Of a stretch of 64,000 nucleotides of DNA, positions 45,144 to 54,826 are shown piece by piece. A program made the position numbers and the translations under genes. The stretch is from the NCBI GenBank assembly GCA_017522915.1, contig JAFWXX010000006.1:1-64000 (forward strand), written 5' to 3'. The notes under the pieces are model-generated. The model was not told where the DNA came from, searched no databases, and worked only from the letters and a program-made list of their open reading frames with translations. The DNA comes from Bacteroidaceae bacterium (GTDB lineage Bacteria > Bacteroidota > Bacteroidia > Bacteroidales > Bacteroidaceae). The stretch's first letter is position 1, and each line of letters begins with the position of its first letter.

Positions 45144-45929
45144 CTATTGCTTGTTTTTCAGCATGTTGGCTTTGCTTTGGCTGCGTCTGGCTGCCTCTTT
45201 CTTTCCAAGTTTGTCGAGCAGTATGCTTTTGAGATTATGAAAATTGGCATTCTCCGGTTCAAGCTCAATAGCCTTGTCAACATCCAGCAATGCGAGTTCG
45301 GTGTGCCCCATCTCTCTTGAGACGTCGCTTCTGGATATATAGAATTCGGCTCTGGAAGGGTTGTCTTCTATAAGCTGTCCCAAAAGCATCAGGCATTCGT
45401 TGTAACGCTTCTCTTTCTGGTAGAGCCTTGCATACCCCAAACGTGTGTTGTTGTCGTTTGGGTCTATCTGCATGAGGAGATGGTAGTCGGCCCTCGCCTT
45501 GCTGTATTCTCCGCTTTGAGTGTATATGTGTGCTCTGTAGAAAAGTGCACTACTGTTGCCGGGCTCTTTCTGTAGTATGAATGTGTAGTCGGCAAGAGCC
45601 TTGTCTATGCTGTCGAGATACATGTATAGCCCGGCTCTCTGCTGCATGAGCGTAATCTCTTCACGGTTTATCATAAGGGCTTTGTTGTAGTTTTCAAGCG
45701 CGTTCCTGATGTCTCCTGTTACCTGATACGAGAATGCAAGGTTTGCGAGAGCATATATTTTTTCCTCTTCGGTGTTGCTCATCATAGCAGCTCTTTCGAA
45801 GTTGTTTATTGCATTCTTGTACTCTTTCTTTCTCAGGCTCCTTAGGCCGTCGTTGCATAGAGACTCGAACCCTTGTGCGTATGATTGCTGTATGAAAATG
45901 AAAGCCAGTATGGATAATGTGATTCTCAT
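45144..45929 (-). CDS. TPR-repeat secreted or periplasmic protein
   Basis: From the ATG at 45929 the product is 261 residues and starts with a signal peptide (MRITLSILAFIFIQQSYAQ); the in-frame ATG 45 nt upstream would spoil the signal. It is made almost entirely of tetratricopeptide repeats (about six; for instance ALANLAFSYQVTGDIRNALENYNKAL and SALFYRAHIYTQSGEYSKARADYHLL), suited to protein-protein binding. Partner and function are unknown. It ends in a basic tail (KKEAARRSQSKANMLKN) and is transcribed alone. Confidence 0.88.
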   Translation of the reverse strand: MRITLSILAFIFIQQSYAQGFESLCNDGLRSLRKKEYKNAINNFERAAMMSNTEEEKIYALANLAFSYQVTGDIRNALENYNKALMINREEITLMQQRAGLYMYLDSIDKALADYTFILQKEPGNSSALFYRAHIYTQSGEYSKARADYHLLMQIDPNDNNTRLGYARLYQKEKRYNECLMLLGQLIEDNPSRAEFYISRSDVSREMGHTELALLDVDKAIELEPENANFHNLKSILLDKLGKKEAARRSQSKANMLKNKQ

Positions 45930-46054
45930 AAATATCGTTTGTCGTTTGTGCTGCGAATATAATGTAATTATCATTATACTTTATATAGTGGCATTAAACT
46001 TTAAAAATCTATAACAGTTTTTTGTGTTTTTATAGTCAAAATGGCATTATAGCA

Positions 46055-46086
46055 TTTGACGGTTGAGAATAATTTGATTATCTTCG
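46055..46086 (+). promoter_or_regulatory. Promoter of tRNA-Arg
   Basis: TTTG (46055-46058), 20 nt, TATCTTCG (46079-46086; one mismatch to TAnnTTTG). Transcription would start near 46093, 20 nt before the tRNA. Confidence 0.7.
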
Positions 46087-46112
46087 CGGCAGAAACATCT
46101 GATATTGTGTTT

Positions 46113-46184
46113 GCCTTAGTAGTTCAATGGATAGAATAAATCTCTCCTAAAGATTAGATTCGGGTTCGATTCCCGACTGAGGTA
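46113..46184 (+). tRNA. tRNA-Arg, anticodon CCU (reads AGG)
   Basis: A 72-nt cloverleaf can be drawn: acceptor arm GCCTTAG / CTGAGGT with discriminator A; D arm GTTC...GAAT; anticodon arm AATCT-CTCCTAA-AGATT with CCT at loop positions 34-36; variable loop AGAT; T arm TCGGG-TTCGATT-CCCGA. The 3' CCA is not encoded, so the CCA-adding enzyme in the window would be needed. The first acceptor pair is G-U. tRNA-Arg(CCU) genes are common integration sites, but nothing mobile adjoins this one. Confidence 0.92.
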
Positions 46185-46223
46185 CAAAGCAAGGCGGCCA
46201 AAAGATTTGGCCGCCTTGCTTTG
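46185..46223. terminator. Bidirectional terminator after tRNA-Arg and the L,D-transpeptidase gene
   Basis: CAAAGCAAGGCGGCCAAA (46185-46202) and its exact complement (46206-46223) form a perfect 18-bp stem with a 3-nt loop, starting directly after the tRNA discriminator. It also ends the minus-strand transpeptidase gene 19 nt past its stop. T-rich sequence (TCTTTT) follows on the plus strand. Confidence 0.92.
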
Positions 46224-46241
46224 TCTTTTACAGATACCGTT

Positions 46242-46718
46242 CTACTGTTCTTTATCCGGTTCAATCACCACTGTCATGCCTGTACGGCAAAGAGGGTAGA
46301 GCTTCTTTATATCCTCATTTTTCAGCCTGATGCATCCGCGGCTGCTGCGTGTGCCTATCGATTCCGGGAATATGGTTCCGTGTATTCCAATGTCGTTGAA
46401 TCCTGGAACATTAAGCCTGAAGAAGTATGGCCCGTATGCACCCACACGTGGTCCCTTACCGTCCTTGAAATCGTACTTCCATGTTGTGGCATCGTACATT
46501 ATCTTTATCTTGAATGTTCCCTCCGGAGTCTTGTGGTCTCCGGCACGTGTCTTGTTGCCGTAGTACATTCCGCACGCTATAGGGCATTGGAATATGGTGT
46601 CCTGCGCTTCGTTTACAACATAAAGCTGCATCAGCTGTTTCGATATTATTATGCGGTTGTTGCCCAGCATGCATGCTGGTACAAGTACAAGAAGTATAAC
46701 AATCAGTTTCTTTATCAT
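46242..46718 (-). CDS. L,D-transpeptidase (YkuD family)
   Basis: The 158-residue protein starts with a signal peptide (MIKKLIVILLVLVPACML; VPAC at 13-16 could be a lipobox, but it is not a good match). A YkuD domain spans about 20-150, with the catalytic pair His113 (IGIHGT) and Cys129 (SRGCIRL, arginine 131) in order. Such enzymes make 3-3 peptidoglycan crosslinks or attach proteins to peptidoglycan in the periplasm. It lies 10 nt after sprA, so it is probably the last gene of the ruvA-sprA-transpeptidase run. Confidence 0.93.
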   Translation of the reverse strand: MIKKLIVILLVLVPACMLGNNRIIISKQLMQLYVVNEAQDTIFQCPIACGMYYGNKTRAGDHKTPEGTFKIKIMYDATTWKYDFKDGKGPRVGAYGPYFFRLNVPGFNDIGIHGTIFPESIGTRSSRGCIRLKNEDIKKLYPLCRTGMTVVIEPDKEQ

Positions 46719-46728
46719 AATACAAATA

Positions 46729-49700
46729 TTATCTTGCTAATGAGAATTTCATGCTTACGCCAAAGTCGGTAGTAGTTGTCGGGTACGAGCTTGACGATAT
46801 GAGTGGTATTGTCTTCTGCCTGTCAAAGTAGAGGCTGAATGTAATTGTCTTGCTGTAGGCATAGTCGGCGGTAAGCGAATAGTTGAACGACTTGTTTCCG
46901 CTTGTCGCCTGGGTGGTTCCCTTGTCTATGCTGCGGCATAGTGCCGAAGTGTTCTTGAACGAGAAGTCGGCACGTATGTTTATGTCGTTTCCTTTCTTAC
47001 TCTCCTGCTTTCTCTTATTGGCCTTTCTGCCCCAGTCGAACAACTTGAAGTTCAATATCTTGTAACCGATATTGAATGCTACCTCACTGCTGTATGTCTC
47101 AACCATCTGTATTGCGGTAAGGCTTAGGTTGAGTATGCGTGTCTGTATGTACTTTGCGCCGATGGTGAGGTTGTTGTTTGTCGTGACATCGATACCGATA
47201 AGCGGTGAGAAACTCTCGTTTATCGAAACCGTACCGATGTTGTATCTGCTGCTTGGTATCGGCATGCCTGTCGTTGTATTGTTGACGAAACCGATGCCCT
47301 TGCTGTACTCCATGTAAGTGGCGAATGTGCTGTATGAGCCTACCGCATACACGCTCTTGTAGCCATGCTCAATGTTTACGCTCTTGAAATATTTCTTGAA
47401 GAACGGCAGTTTTGAGAGTCCGGAATATCTGATTTTCCAGTTCGGAAGCATTCTCAGCATGCTTGGGAATATTTCGCTTCCAGCAGCTCCTGTATATGCA
47501 TCCAGGAATGCCGGAATCATCACGTCGGCCGAGTATTTGTCAACAGCACCGTTTGCAGGGTCATACATCTGTCCTGCAAGGTTGCTTGATGCCGGATATT
47601 TTGTTCCTGCATAGGTGTTCTCCAACTTTGTGCGGTATGTTTCCAGCTTGCCCACAAAATCATCAAACACATCCGACTGATAATTGTTGTCGGCGTTGCC
47701 AGCTCCACCGAATGCATTTCCCAATGTTATTGTTGTCATGGAGAAGCCTCCCGACTCGCTGGTTGGCATGCCCTCGTGCATAAACTGTATTGTCTTGCTC
47801 TTGTTGCGTGTCCAGCTTGCATTAAGGTCTATCTTGAAATCCCTGAAAGGCTCAAGTGTCATTCGTATCTGCAAGTCCTCTGCCGCTGTTGTTGTTGCCT
47901 GTGCTGCAATACTGTCGTTCTTCAGCAGCCAGCTGTTGCGGTGAGCCTTTTTAAGGAAACTGTCTCCTGTGAGTCCGAATGCAAAGTCCAGTCCAGGTGC
48001 ATATATTCCGTTGACCTTGTTCTGTCCGAAGATGTCACCGGCCTCTGGGAGGAATCCCGGCAGGTTCATTGCATAGGCATTGGTGTAGGTGAATGAGATG
48101 TTGCGTACCATCATCAGCGCCCTTACAGGATACTGCATCATCTTGGCGAAGTTGCTTCTCTCATTATCCTTTATCTTTGGTGTTACGGTAATCTTCACAC
48201 TGATGGTATCCTGGTTCTTGATGAGGATATTGTTCTCGTCAATTACCTTGTACTTCAGTTTGTATATCTCGCCTTTCTTAGTGCGTGCAGTTATCTCAAG
48301 TTTCTTGTTCTTGAGGTTGTGTGCAAGCGTAACCGTAGTGTCTGTCTGCAACTTTATCTCCTTAGTGAATGGCTTCGGCTTCTTTACTTTCGGTTTCTTT
48401 ACAGGCTTTGTGCTCTTTTTCTTGTTGCTGTTTGCAAACCGCTTGTTCGTCTCTTCGAGGTACGGGAAGAGATTGTAGAACTTCTCAAGGTTGAATGTTC
48501 CTTTTATTGAGATGTTGCGCTTGTTCGAGATATTGTTTCCAAGATTGACATTGCCTATCTTGTTTCCTCTTTGCCAGTTGTATGTGGCAGAGTAGTCTAT
48601 ATCTGTTGTAAGCCATTCGAATATGGGCAACTTGTTCAACGGCAACGAATAGGATGCGTTGAAGCTCTGCTGGTAGCTTAACGGGCGTCCGAATTCCTTT
48701 ATGCTGCGTTTTACAGAATCTTTCCAAATGGCATACTCATTCGGGAATTTGTCCTTGTTTACCGGCAGGAACGGCTCTTCGATTTCGGCGTTCGTTCCGG
48801 TATTGAGGCTCATCCTGAGGTTAGTCGTCGGGTCCCACTTGATTGCGAGCGAGCGGTTCCAGTAGAACTGTTGGGAGAATGTAAGAGGTATTTCATCCCC
48901 GTTCGCTATGGCATTGATGTCGCGACGCTGTACCTCATGATAGTTTCTTGTCATGTCGGTGTTTATAGCCAATGACTGCGGCAGAGGGTTGAAGCCCCAA
49001 TCCTTAAGAATCTTTGCCCATTTTGACTTGCTCTTCATCTTTTCGAACGGCTTTATTGTCTTCAGCGGGCTAGCATAGTTGTAGCTTATTGAAGCCTTCC
49101 AGTTGAGCTTGTTTTCCCATGCAATGGTGCTTCCGCTATTGTTTGTGGTTGAACGCGAATAGCTGAACGAGAAGTTTGCCGGGTCGTATGGCATAGGTGT
49201 CTTGCTTGCAATGTTTATCCTTGCATTGCTTATGCTGAAGTTGCGCGATACGGAACGTACCTCCGCAATGTTCTTGAGAGAGTCTCTGCTCATTCCTGAA
49301 TATGAATCGAGAACATCGTCAAGAAGCAAATCCGAGTCGAACGGACTGTACAGCGGCGATGTCACCTCCTTTGTATATGAGTAATATACCGGAAGCGATA
49401 CCTTGAATGATGGCGGCAGCAGGCGTCCGAAATCCATAGTACCTGTCAATGAATAACGGTAATAGTCGTCGGTACGACGCGATGCCAGCTTGTCTTCGAT
49501 GCCACCGAATCCGGCAGTCTCTATTCGGCCTTGTGCCACGAATGTACCGATATCGCTCAGCTTTACATTAAGGTTGCCTTGTGCGGCCCAACCGCTCTTG
49601 TTGTTGAAACCCAAAAGGCGCATCTCGTTGACCCAGACGATTGCCGACTTGTTGTATGCAGTGTTGTTGCGTACACCAATCATCATCACCTTTATCTGTC

Positions 49701-52700
49701 CGAGTGAGGGGCTTCCGACAACACTTATCCTATTCTTGGGCTCATCCTCGTCGTACTCGCTGTATATGGTTGTGTTGGTTACGCCTTCGGCATTGTTGTT
49801 GCGTAGTGTGTTGCGTTTTACCTTTATGCCTGTAAGTTTGCTCAAAGGTATGTCAATCATGTTCTCCTGTGGCCATACAATGGTAGCTGCGGCAGCACTG
49901 TTGCCGTCGTACGAGCCGTGGGGGGTGATTGTCAAAGGCACCTCATACTCATAGTAGTTGCTCTTGTAGTCTGAGCCCAAACGTACGAACAGCGATACGT
50001 CGTTGCTCGATAGCTGGGTAGCATCAACCTCTAATGCCTCGGCATGCACGAAGAGCTGTATTCTCTCATATTGGCGTATGTCAAGGTTGCTCTTCTTATA
50101 GACAGCACGCGACTCCTTGCTTCCCAGGTTGTTTACATTAAGTGACAAAGCTTGCTCGTTGTCTTGTCTCAGCTGTGGCTGGCTTGGGTCAACGACGCGT
50201 GTGATGCCTGGAGGCAATACATAGTTTACAGGCTTTCTGTCGCCATGCTCTTCAATGCTTATTGCCGACATTGTGAAGTCGCCCGAAATGGTCGGTGCCG
50301 TATTGTTCTTCGAAGCAATAGGCTGCTGGTATGTTCTCCAGTCTCCGCGTATGAACTGCATTGTTGCAAAACGCAGTGTTATCGGCTTCTTGAACTGTGT
50401 CATGTACATACGTATGAAACGTATGGATGTGAAGTCGCGGATAGAACCGACGGCTTTCTCGTACTCGTCTATAGGAATACGGAACTTGTACCATGTAACG
50501 CTCTCTGTATTTCCGTTGCGCAGCTTTGTCGTTACCTGGCGTTTGTCCGTTATGTAGTTCGTGCCTACCTGCATTTCCTCCGGTTTAAGTGATATGCGGT
50601 ACTGGAAATAGTTCTCATACTCGTCCATGGTGAAGTCCTGGTTCGCGTCCTCGACATCCGGTGTAGTCTTTGCAGCACTGCTGAAGCTCTCTCCCGATGA
50701 ACTCGGTGAGTTGCCTTCGGTGTTGTTGAAGTACTTGTAACGTTCTATGATGCTCTTCTCTGCAGCATCATAGTCGCTTCCGCGGAAGTAGTGGTACTTG
50801 TCACCTGCAGGGTCGGCAAGAATGCTGTCATATACCTCCTGACGCACTCTTCCCTGAATCGCAGAGAGGTAATCCTTATATGCCGGGAAATTGGCCTCCT
50901 CTTCGCTGCTGAGGCCATTGTATCCGAGGTCCTGCTGTTCGCGTGTACCGGCATTGTTGTCGAATGCATAGACAAGGCTTGTCGTTGTAGGTATGCGGCC
51001 CCATGCTGTCTCTTCCGAACCGTAGTTGTTTCCTGTTGCCGGCAATCCGTTCTCATAGAACTTCTTTCCGTCTTTCAATACATCTTCCGATACTTCACCG
51101 AGGTTAAAGTAAAGCTCGCCGCCCATGCCTGTCTGGTCGTAAATGAACGGGTCAAGCATCCAGAATTCCAGATACTGTATATTGGCAGCCTCGAAATCGG
51201 TTGTCGATAGCTGGCGTGTAATACCGCCCCAACGCTTTGCCGGGTTGTTGAGCTTGCCGTCGAAATCAAGGTCGGTATCGAGGTTGTACGGGCCTCGCTC
51301 GTTAGGGTAGTATGTGACATTGAACAGCGACAATGTCGAAGACTCGCCGTATGTCGATTCCTTGTTGGGGTAGAGCTCTCTCTCATAGACCTCACGTACA
51401 TAGTGGTTCGAGAGTTGTTCTATATCGCTCTTTATATGTGCCGGGGTAAGTGACGAACTGCGCCTTGTAAAGAGCGGGTCAATGGTGTACCAGCTTATAT
51501 GAGCACGGTCGTATCCGGTACGTATATCGTTCGTCAGGTTGCTGTACGGCATGCTGCTGGGCAGTGAAGAGAGCATCCAACTCGATGCCGACTTTATATC
51601 TATTCCATTTTCTGTGCTTTCAAAATCGTCGATGTATGACGCTTCGCTCTGTACCTCCCCCGATGTTCCGGCCTGCAACTTTGCGAACTCGGCCGAAAGG
51701 CTTATCGAGGATGGTTCTGTGCAGCTGATGAACGGAAGCCTGTCTATCATGTTCGTAAGCCATTGGCTCTGCTTTTTCCAGCTAAGGTTGAATCCCCAAA
51801 GGAAGTTGCGCAGAGGCTCTGAGCCCATATCGACCTTTGTGGTCATAGGCTTCTCGGTAAGCGACATGAAAGTACCTCCGAACTTGAGATTCTCCGAATA
51901 GTCGTACATCCAGTTCAATCCCAAGAATGTCTTTCGCTGCATGTTGAATAGGGTGTTGCTCTCCAATGATACCTGTACATTTGTTCCGGCATCTATAATG
52001 CTTTGGTTGAGAATGGTAATGGTACCGGTTGAGTAATCGACCTGATAGTCGGTATTCTCAATGAGAGTGACACCTCCGGCAGTGACGACTACCGACCCAC
52101 GCGGAATGTTTGTAGAACCTGTCTGTATTACATTTGCTGCCGAACCTGTATATTCTCCAATCAGGTAGAACTTGTCTTTCTCGGCCAATTGCTTGGCAAC
52201 GGTCTTCGTTGAGTCGTACAGTTCCTGGAATATATACTTTTCAGCCAGTGCGTCATTGTTTATCTTCCCTTTCAGGTAACTTCCGAACGGTTCTACAGAC
52301 GGGAAGAATATCCTTCCGGTAGAAGTATCGACAGTATATCCGGGAATGAAGTCGAAAATGCCGTTAGGGTTCTCCTTGCTGTTGTTGCTGTCAAGACGGT
52401 CAAGGCCGAGCATCTGTATGAGCGGCTTGCTTTTAAGCATCTGCTCCGGGAGGTATGTGATGTTTGTTCCCAAGCTGTCGCTTGCATAATATACATCGAG
52501 CTTGAAGTCAGTGCTTTGCAGACTTCTGGTTCCCAGTGCATATACGTTCTTCATCATGAGGTCCCAGCAACCGTTTTTCGGCGAGCATGCGTTCGGCTTG
52601 ATAAGCTTTACGAACATGGTTGTCTTTGAGTCCTTTACGTCACTTGAAAACTCGCCGACCTGATATGTCTGTCCGCCGTACGTGTATTCGTACGCGACGG

Positions 52701-54123
52701 CAAGAACTTCATCGGCCCTTAATGCCGTCCTGAGCGAAATGAAACCGAGCTCCCTGTTCAGAGTATATTCTGAAGAGGATAGCAGTCTGGCATTTGACAG
52801 CTTTTCGTAGTCAATGCCTCCGCTTATTCCTGCAATGCCTCCGAGGACAGTATTCACCTGGTCGATGTCGCGTATTGCCGAATAGCCTGTATTCAACTGT
52901 GTATAAAGGCTGTTTGAATTGTTCGATGGCAATGCACTGCCTCCGGCAGGCGTCCATAGCGGGTTGCTGATACGTGTTCCTTCCGCCATATCGGTAAACG
53001 CTACAATGTTCCTCGGATTGTTGTAGTCGCTTGTCTTGTTTGTTATCCATACCTCAATGCGGTTGATGCTCACTCCCGACAGGATTGACGGCAACTGCGA
53101 CATGGAACGGTCGTAGTTGTCGCGGAAGTAATGGGCCAGGAAGAAGTGCTTGTTCTCCTCATAGTTGGTTACCTCAATTTCGAATGTGTTCAATTGTGTT
53201 CCGCCTTTTGAGCTCACAACTGTTGTATTCGAAGTCTTTTGTGAGACAACGGTCTGCAGCGTAAGTTTGCCGAACTGAAGATCGGCTCTTATACCGAACA
53301 GAGATGATGCACCTTTGATAAGGCTGGAGTTGGTCGGGAAGGTTACGTTTCCAGCCTCGATGAGCTTGATTACCTCATCCTCTTTGCCTTCGTACTTAAG
53401 GTTGATTTTTTGTGCGTCGTAGCTGAATGTGGCCTCAGTGTTGTAATTGAAGTCCATGTTCATCTTGTCTCCGACGCTTCCTCGTACATTGAGGTTAATC
53501 TTCTCTCCGAAGTCGAAACTGTTTGTCTTGCGGCTTCTGGCAGGAAGCGAAGGATTGTCAATAGTCTGTATTGAGTAGCCGATCTTTATTTCTGCGCTAC
53601 CCTGTGTCTTGATTCTTACACCGCCAGGGCCGAATATCTTTTCTGCCGGTCCAATGTCAAAATGCATGTCGGTGAAGTCGAACTTGCCCTTCTCTTTTGA
53701 ACTTACCCACTCCTCATAGTTCTTTTGGCGGAAGTACCGCTGCATGGAGCCGCGATGTTCCCATTTCGAGAACTCTTCGGGGGTGAGCAGTATCGGAGCT
53801 CCCAGCATACTTCTCTTGCCCAGCCTTGTGACTAAAGAATATGTGCTATCCTTGTCGTTGTAGATTGTATCTGTAACAATGTTTTGCGGAGTGCGCAGGT
53901 CGAGCGAATGATGTTCCATATCGTCAACAGTGGTCGGCGATATGTCCGAGATTGGGTAGCGGGCCTTTACCGTATCGCTGCCATATGTCTTTTCGAGCCT
54001 GGCCTTGTTCCTGTTCCTTATAGCCTGGCGTAGTGAGTCAACACGCGAATTGCTCTGCGCAAATATCCCCATACTTGCGAAGAGTGTTGCCAAAAGCAAT
54101 ATGAATGCGTGTTTTTTCATCAA
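46729..54123 (-). CDS. sprA: SprA/Sov, outer-membrane translocon of type IX secretion and gliding
   Basis: The 2464-residue protein starts with a signal peptide (MMKKHAFILLLATLFASMGIFAQ) and spans the full length of SprA. The N-terminal RPQNIV/GPAEKIFGPGGVRIKTQGSAEIKIGY and FDFGEKINLNVRGSVGDKMNMDFNYNTE blocks, DQVNTVLGGI in the first third and GDWRTYQQPI in the middle are all recognisable SprA-like blocks. SprA is the 36-strand barrel through which T9SS cargo leaves the cell. About residues 1894-1920 is a lysine/proline-rich insert. It follows ruvA by 17 nt and precedes the L,D-transpeptidase by 10 nt. It is consistent with the T9SS-type tail of the GH85 enzyme elsewhere in the window. Confidence 0.93.
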   Translation of the reverse strand: MMKKHAFILLLATLFASMGIFAQSNSRVDSLRQAIRNRNKARLEKTYGSDTVKARYPISDISPTTVDDMEHHSLDLRTPQNIVTDTIYNDKDSTYSLVTRLGKRSMLGAPILLTPEEFSKWEHRGSMQRYFRQKNYEEWVSSKEKGKFDFTDMHFDIGPAEKIFGPGGVRIKTQGSAEIKIGYSIQTIDNPSLPARSRKTNSFDFGEKINLNVRGSVGDKMNMDFNYNTEATFSYDAQKINLKYEGKEDEVIKLIEAGNVTFPTNSSLIKGASSLFGIRADLQFGKLTLQTVVSQKTSNTTVVSSKGGTQLNTFEIEVTNYEENKHFFLAHYFRDNYDRSMSQLPSILSGVSINRIEVWITNKTSDYNNPRNIVAFTDMAEGTRISNPLWTPAGGSALPSNNSNSLYTQLNTGYSAIRDIDQVNTVLGGIAGISGGIDYEKLSNARLLSSSEYTLNRELGFISLRTALRADEVLAVAYEYTYGGQTYQVGEFSSDVKDSKTTMFVKLIKPNACSPKNGCWDLMMKNVYALGTRSLQSTDFKLDVYYASDSLGTNITYLPEQMLKSKPLIQMLGLDRLDSNNSKENPNGIFDFIPGYTVDTSTGRIFFPSVEPFGSYLKGKINNDALAEKYIFQELYDSTKTVAKQLAEKDKFYLIGEYTGSAANVIQTGSTNIPRGSVVVTAGGVTLIENTDYQVDYSTGTITILNQSIIDAGTNVQVSLESNTLFNMQRKTFLGLNWMYDYSENLKFGGTFMSLTEKPMTTKVDMGSEPLRNFLWGFNLSWKKQSQWLTNMIDRLPFISCTEPSSISLSAEFAKLQAGTSGEVQSEASYIDDFESTENGIDIKSASSWMLSSLPSSMPYSNLTNDIRTGYDRAHISWYTIDPLFTRRSSSLTPAHIKSDIEQLSNHYVREVYERELYPNKESTYGESSTLSLFNVTYYPNERGPYNLDTDLDFDGKLNNPAKRWGGITRQLSTTDFEAANIQYLEFWMLDPFIYDQTGMGGELYFNLGEVSEDVLKDGKKFYENGLPATGNNYGSEETAWGRIPTTTSLVYAFDNNAGTREQQDLGYNGLSSEEEANFPAYKDYLSAIQGRVRQEVYDSILADPAGDKYHYFRGSDYDAAEKSIIERYKYFNNTEGNSPSSSGESFSSAAKTTPDVEDANQDFTMDEYENYFQYRISLKPEEMQVGTNYITDKRQVTTKLRNGNTESVTWYKFRIPIDEYEKAVGSIRDFTSIRFIRMYMTQFKKPITLRFATMQFIRGDWRTYQQPIASKNNTAPTISGDFTMSAISIEEHGDRKPVNYVLPPGITRVVDPSQPQLRQDNEQALSLNVNNLGSKESRAVYKKSNLDIRQYERIQLFVHAEALEVDATQLSSNDVSLFVRLGSDYKSNYYEYEVPLTITPHGSYDGNSAAAATIVWPQENMIDIPLSKLTGIKVKRNTLRNNNAEGVTNTTIYSEYDEDEPKNRISVVGSPSLGQIKVMMIGVRNNTAYNKSAIVWVNEMRLLGFNNKSGWAAQGNLNVKLSDIGTFVAQGRIETAGFGGIEDKLASRRTDDYYRYSLTGTMDFGRLLPPSFKVSLPVYYSYTKEVTSPLYSPFDSDLLLDDVLDSYSGMSRDSLKNIAEVRSVSRNFSISNARINIASKTPMPYDPANFSFSYSRSTTNNSGSTIAWENKLNWKASISYNYASPLKTIKPFEKMKSKSKWAKILKDWGFNPLPQSLAINTDMTRNYHEVQRRDINAIANGDEIPLTFSQQFYWNRSLAIKWDPTTNLRMSLNTGTNAEIEEPFLPVNKDKFPNEYAIWKDSVKRSIKEFGRPLSYQQSFNASYSLPLNKLPIFEWLTTDIDYSATYNWQRGNKIGNVNLGNNISNKRNISIKGTFNLEKFYNLFPYLEETNKRFANSNKKKSTKPVKKPKVKKPKPFTKEIKLQTDTTVTLAHNLKNKKLEITARTKKGEIYKLKYKVIDENNILIKNQDTISVKITVTPKIKDNERSNFAKMMQYPVRALMMVRNISFTYTNAYAMNLPGFLPEAGDIFGQNKVNGIYAPGLDFAFGLTGDSFLKKAHRNSWLLKNDSIAAQATTTAAEDLQIRMTLEPFRDFKIDLNASWTRNKSKTIQFMHEGMPTSESGGFSMTTITLGNAFGGAGNADNNYQSDVFDDFVGKLETYRTKLENTYAGTKYPASSNLAGQMYDPANGAVDKYSADVMIPAFLDAYTGAAGSEIFPSMLRMLPNWKIRYSGLSKLPFFKKYFKSVNIEHGYKSVYAVGSYSTFATYMEYSKGIGFVNNTTTGMPIPSSRYNIGTVSINESFSPLIGIDVTTNNNLTIGAKYIQTRILNLSLTAIQMVETYSSEVAFNIGYKILNFKLFDWGRKANKRKQESKKGNDINIRADFSFKNTSALCRSIDKGTTQATSGNKSFNYSLTADYAYSKTITFSLYFDRQKTIPLISSSSYPTTTTDFGVSMKFSLAR

Positions 54124-54140
54124 ATCCCCTTATTGTTCTC

Positions 54141-54731
54141 TTAAAGCAGTTTCAAAGCCTGTTTTATTACCTGTTCAATAGTCATTCCCGGCTCGCTCTT
54201 CATTATCGACTGTACGGCCTTGTTCGCTGCGGTTGACGGGAATCCGAGCATGACAAGTGCTGCAACGGCTCCTTCCATTACATCATTGTCGGCAGTTGCA
54301 GGAAGAACTGCAGTCCCGGAACTGCTTCCAATGCCTTTAATCTTGTCTTTAAGGTCAACGATTAGCCTTTGCGCAGTCTTGAGCCCGATACCCTTGACGC
54401 TCTTGATTGCAACCTCGTTCCCGGTTGCTATTGCCTCGCACAGTTCGTTGACCGTGAAAGCCGAAAGTATAGTGCGTGCAGTGTTGCCGCCTATGCCTGA
54501 TACCGAAATGAGCTGCAGGAACAGCTCCCGCTCCTGTTTGTTGCTGAAGCCGTAAAGCAAGTGGGCATCCTCGCGTATCACTTCGTAGATGTAGAGTCTG
54601 GTATCTTTTTTGCCTTGCAGTGCGCTGTATGTGTTCAAGGTGATATTTGCTTCATAACCGACCCCGCAACACTCTATTATGGCTGTTGCAGGTGTCAGTT
54701 CTGCAATTTCTCCCTTAAGATATTCTATCAT
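54141..54731 (-). CDS. ruvA: Holliday junction branch-migration protein RuvA
   Basis: The 196-residue protein has the normal RuvA layout: an OB-fold N-terminal domain ([32 protein letters not shown]), two helix-hairpin-helix motifs ([19 protein letters not shown] and [23 protein letters not shown]) and a C-terminal RuvB-binding domain ([23 protein letters not shown]). It binds Holliday junctions with RuvB. It precedes sprA by 17 nt; ruvA next to sprA is also seen in other Bacteroidota, from what I recall. Confidence 0.97.
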   Translation of the reverse strand: MIEYLKGEIAELTPATAIIECCGVGYEANITLNTYSALQGKKDTRLYIYEVIREDAHLLYGFSNKQERELFLQLISVSGIGGNTARTILSAFTVNELCEAIATGNEVAIKSVKGIGLKTAQRLIVDLKDKIKGIGSSSGTAVLPATADNDVMEGAVAALVMLGFPSTAANKAVQSIMKSEPGMTIEQVIKQALKLL

Positions 54732-54826
54732 AGTCTAAGTTTCTGTCTGTTTTATCTTTTACAGAACGGCAAAAGTGCTGTTTTATTGTATCGCATCAAT
54801 CTTTAAGCCGTTCTTTATCCCTGTCG

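Noticed and set aside
45058-45240. 60-codon plus-strand frame after the AraC-type gene
   Set aside because: Hydrophobic AT-rich shadow overlapping the end of the TPR gene, no start signal.
46113-46223. Attachment site or genomic island at tRNA-Arg
   Set aside because: No direct repeat of the tRNA 3' end, integrase or composition change was seen on either side.
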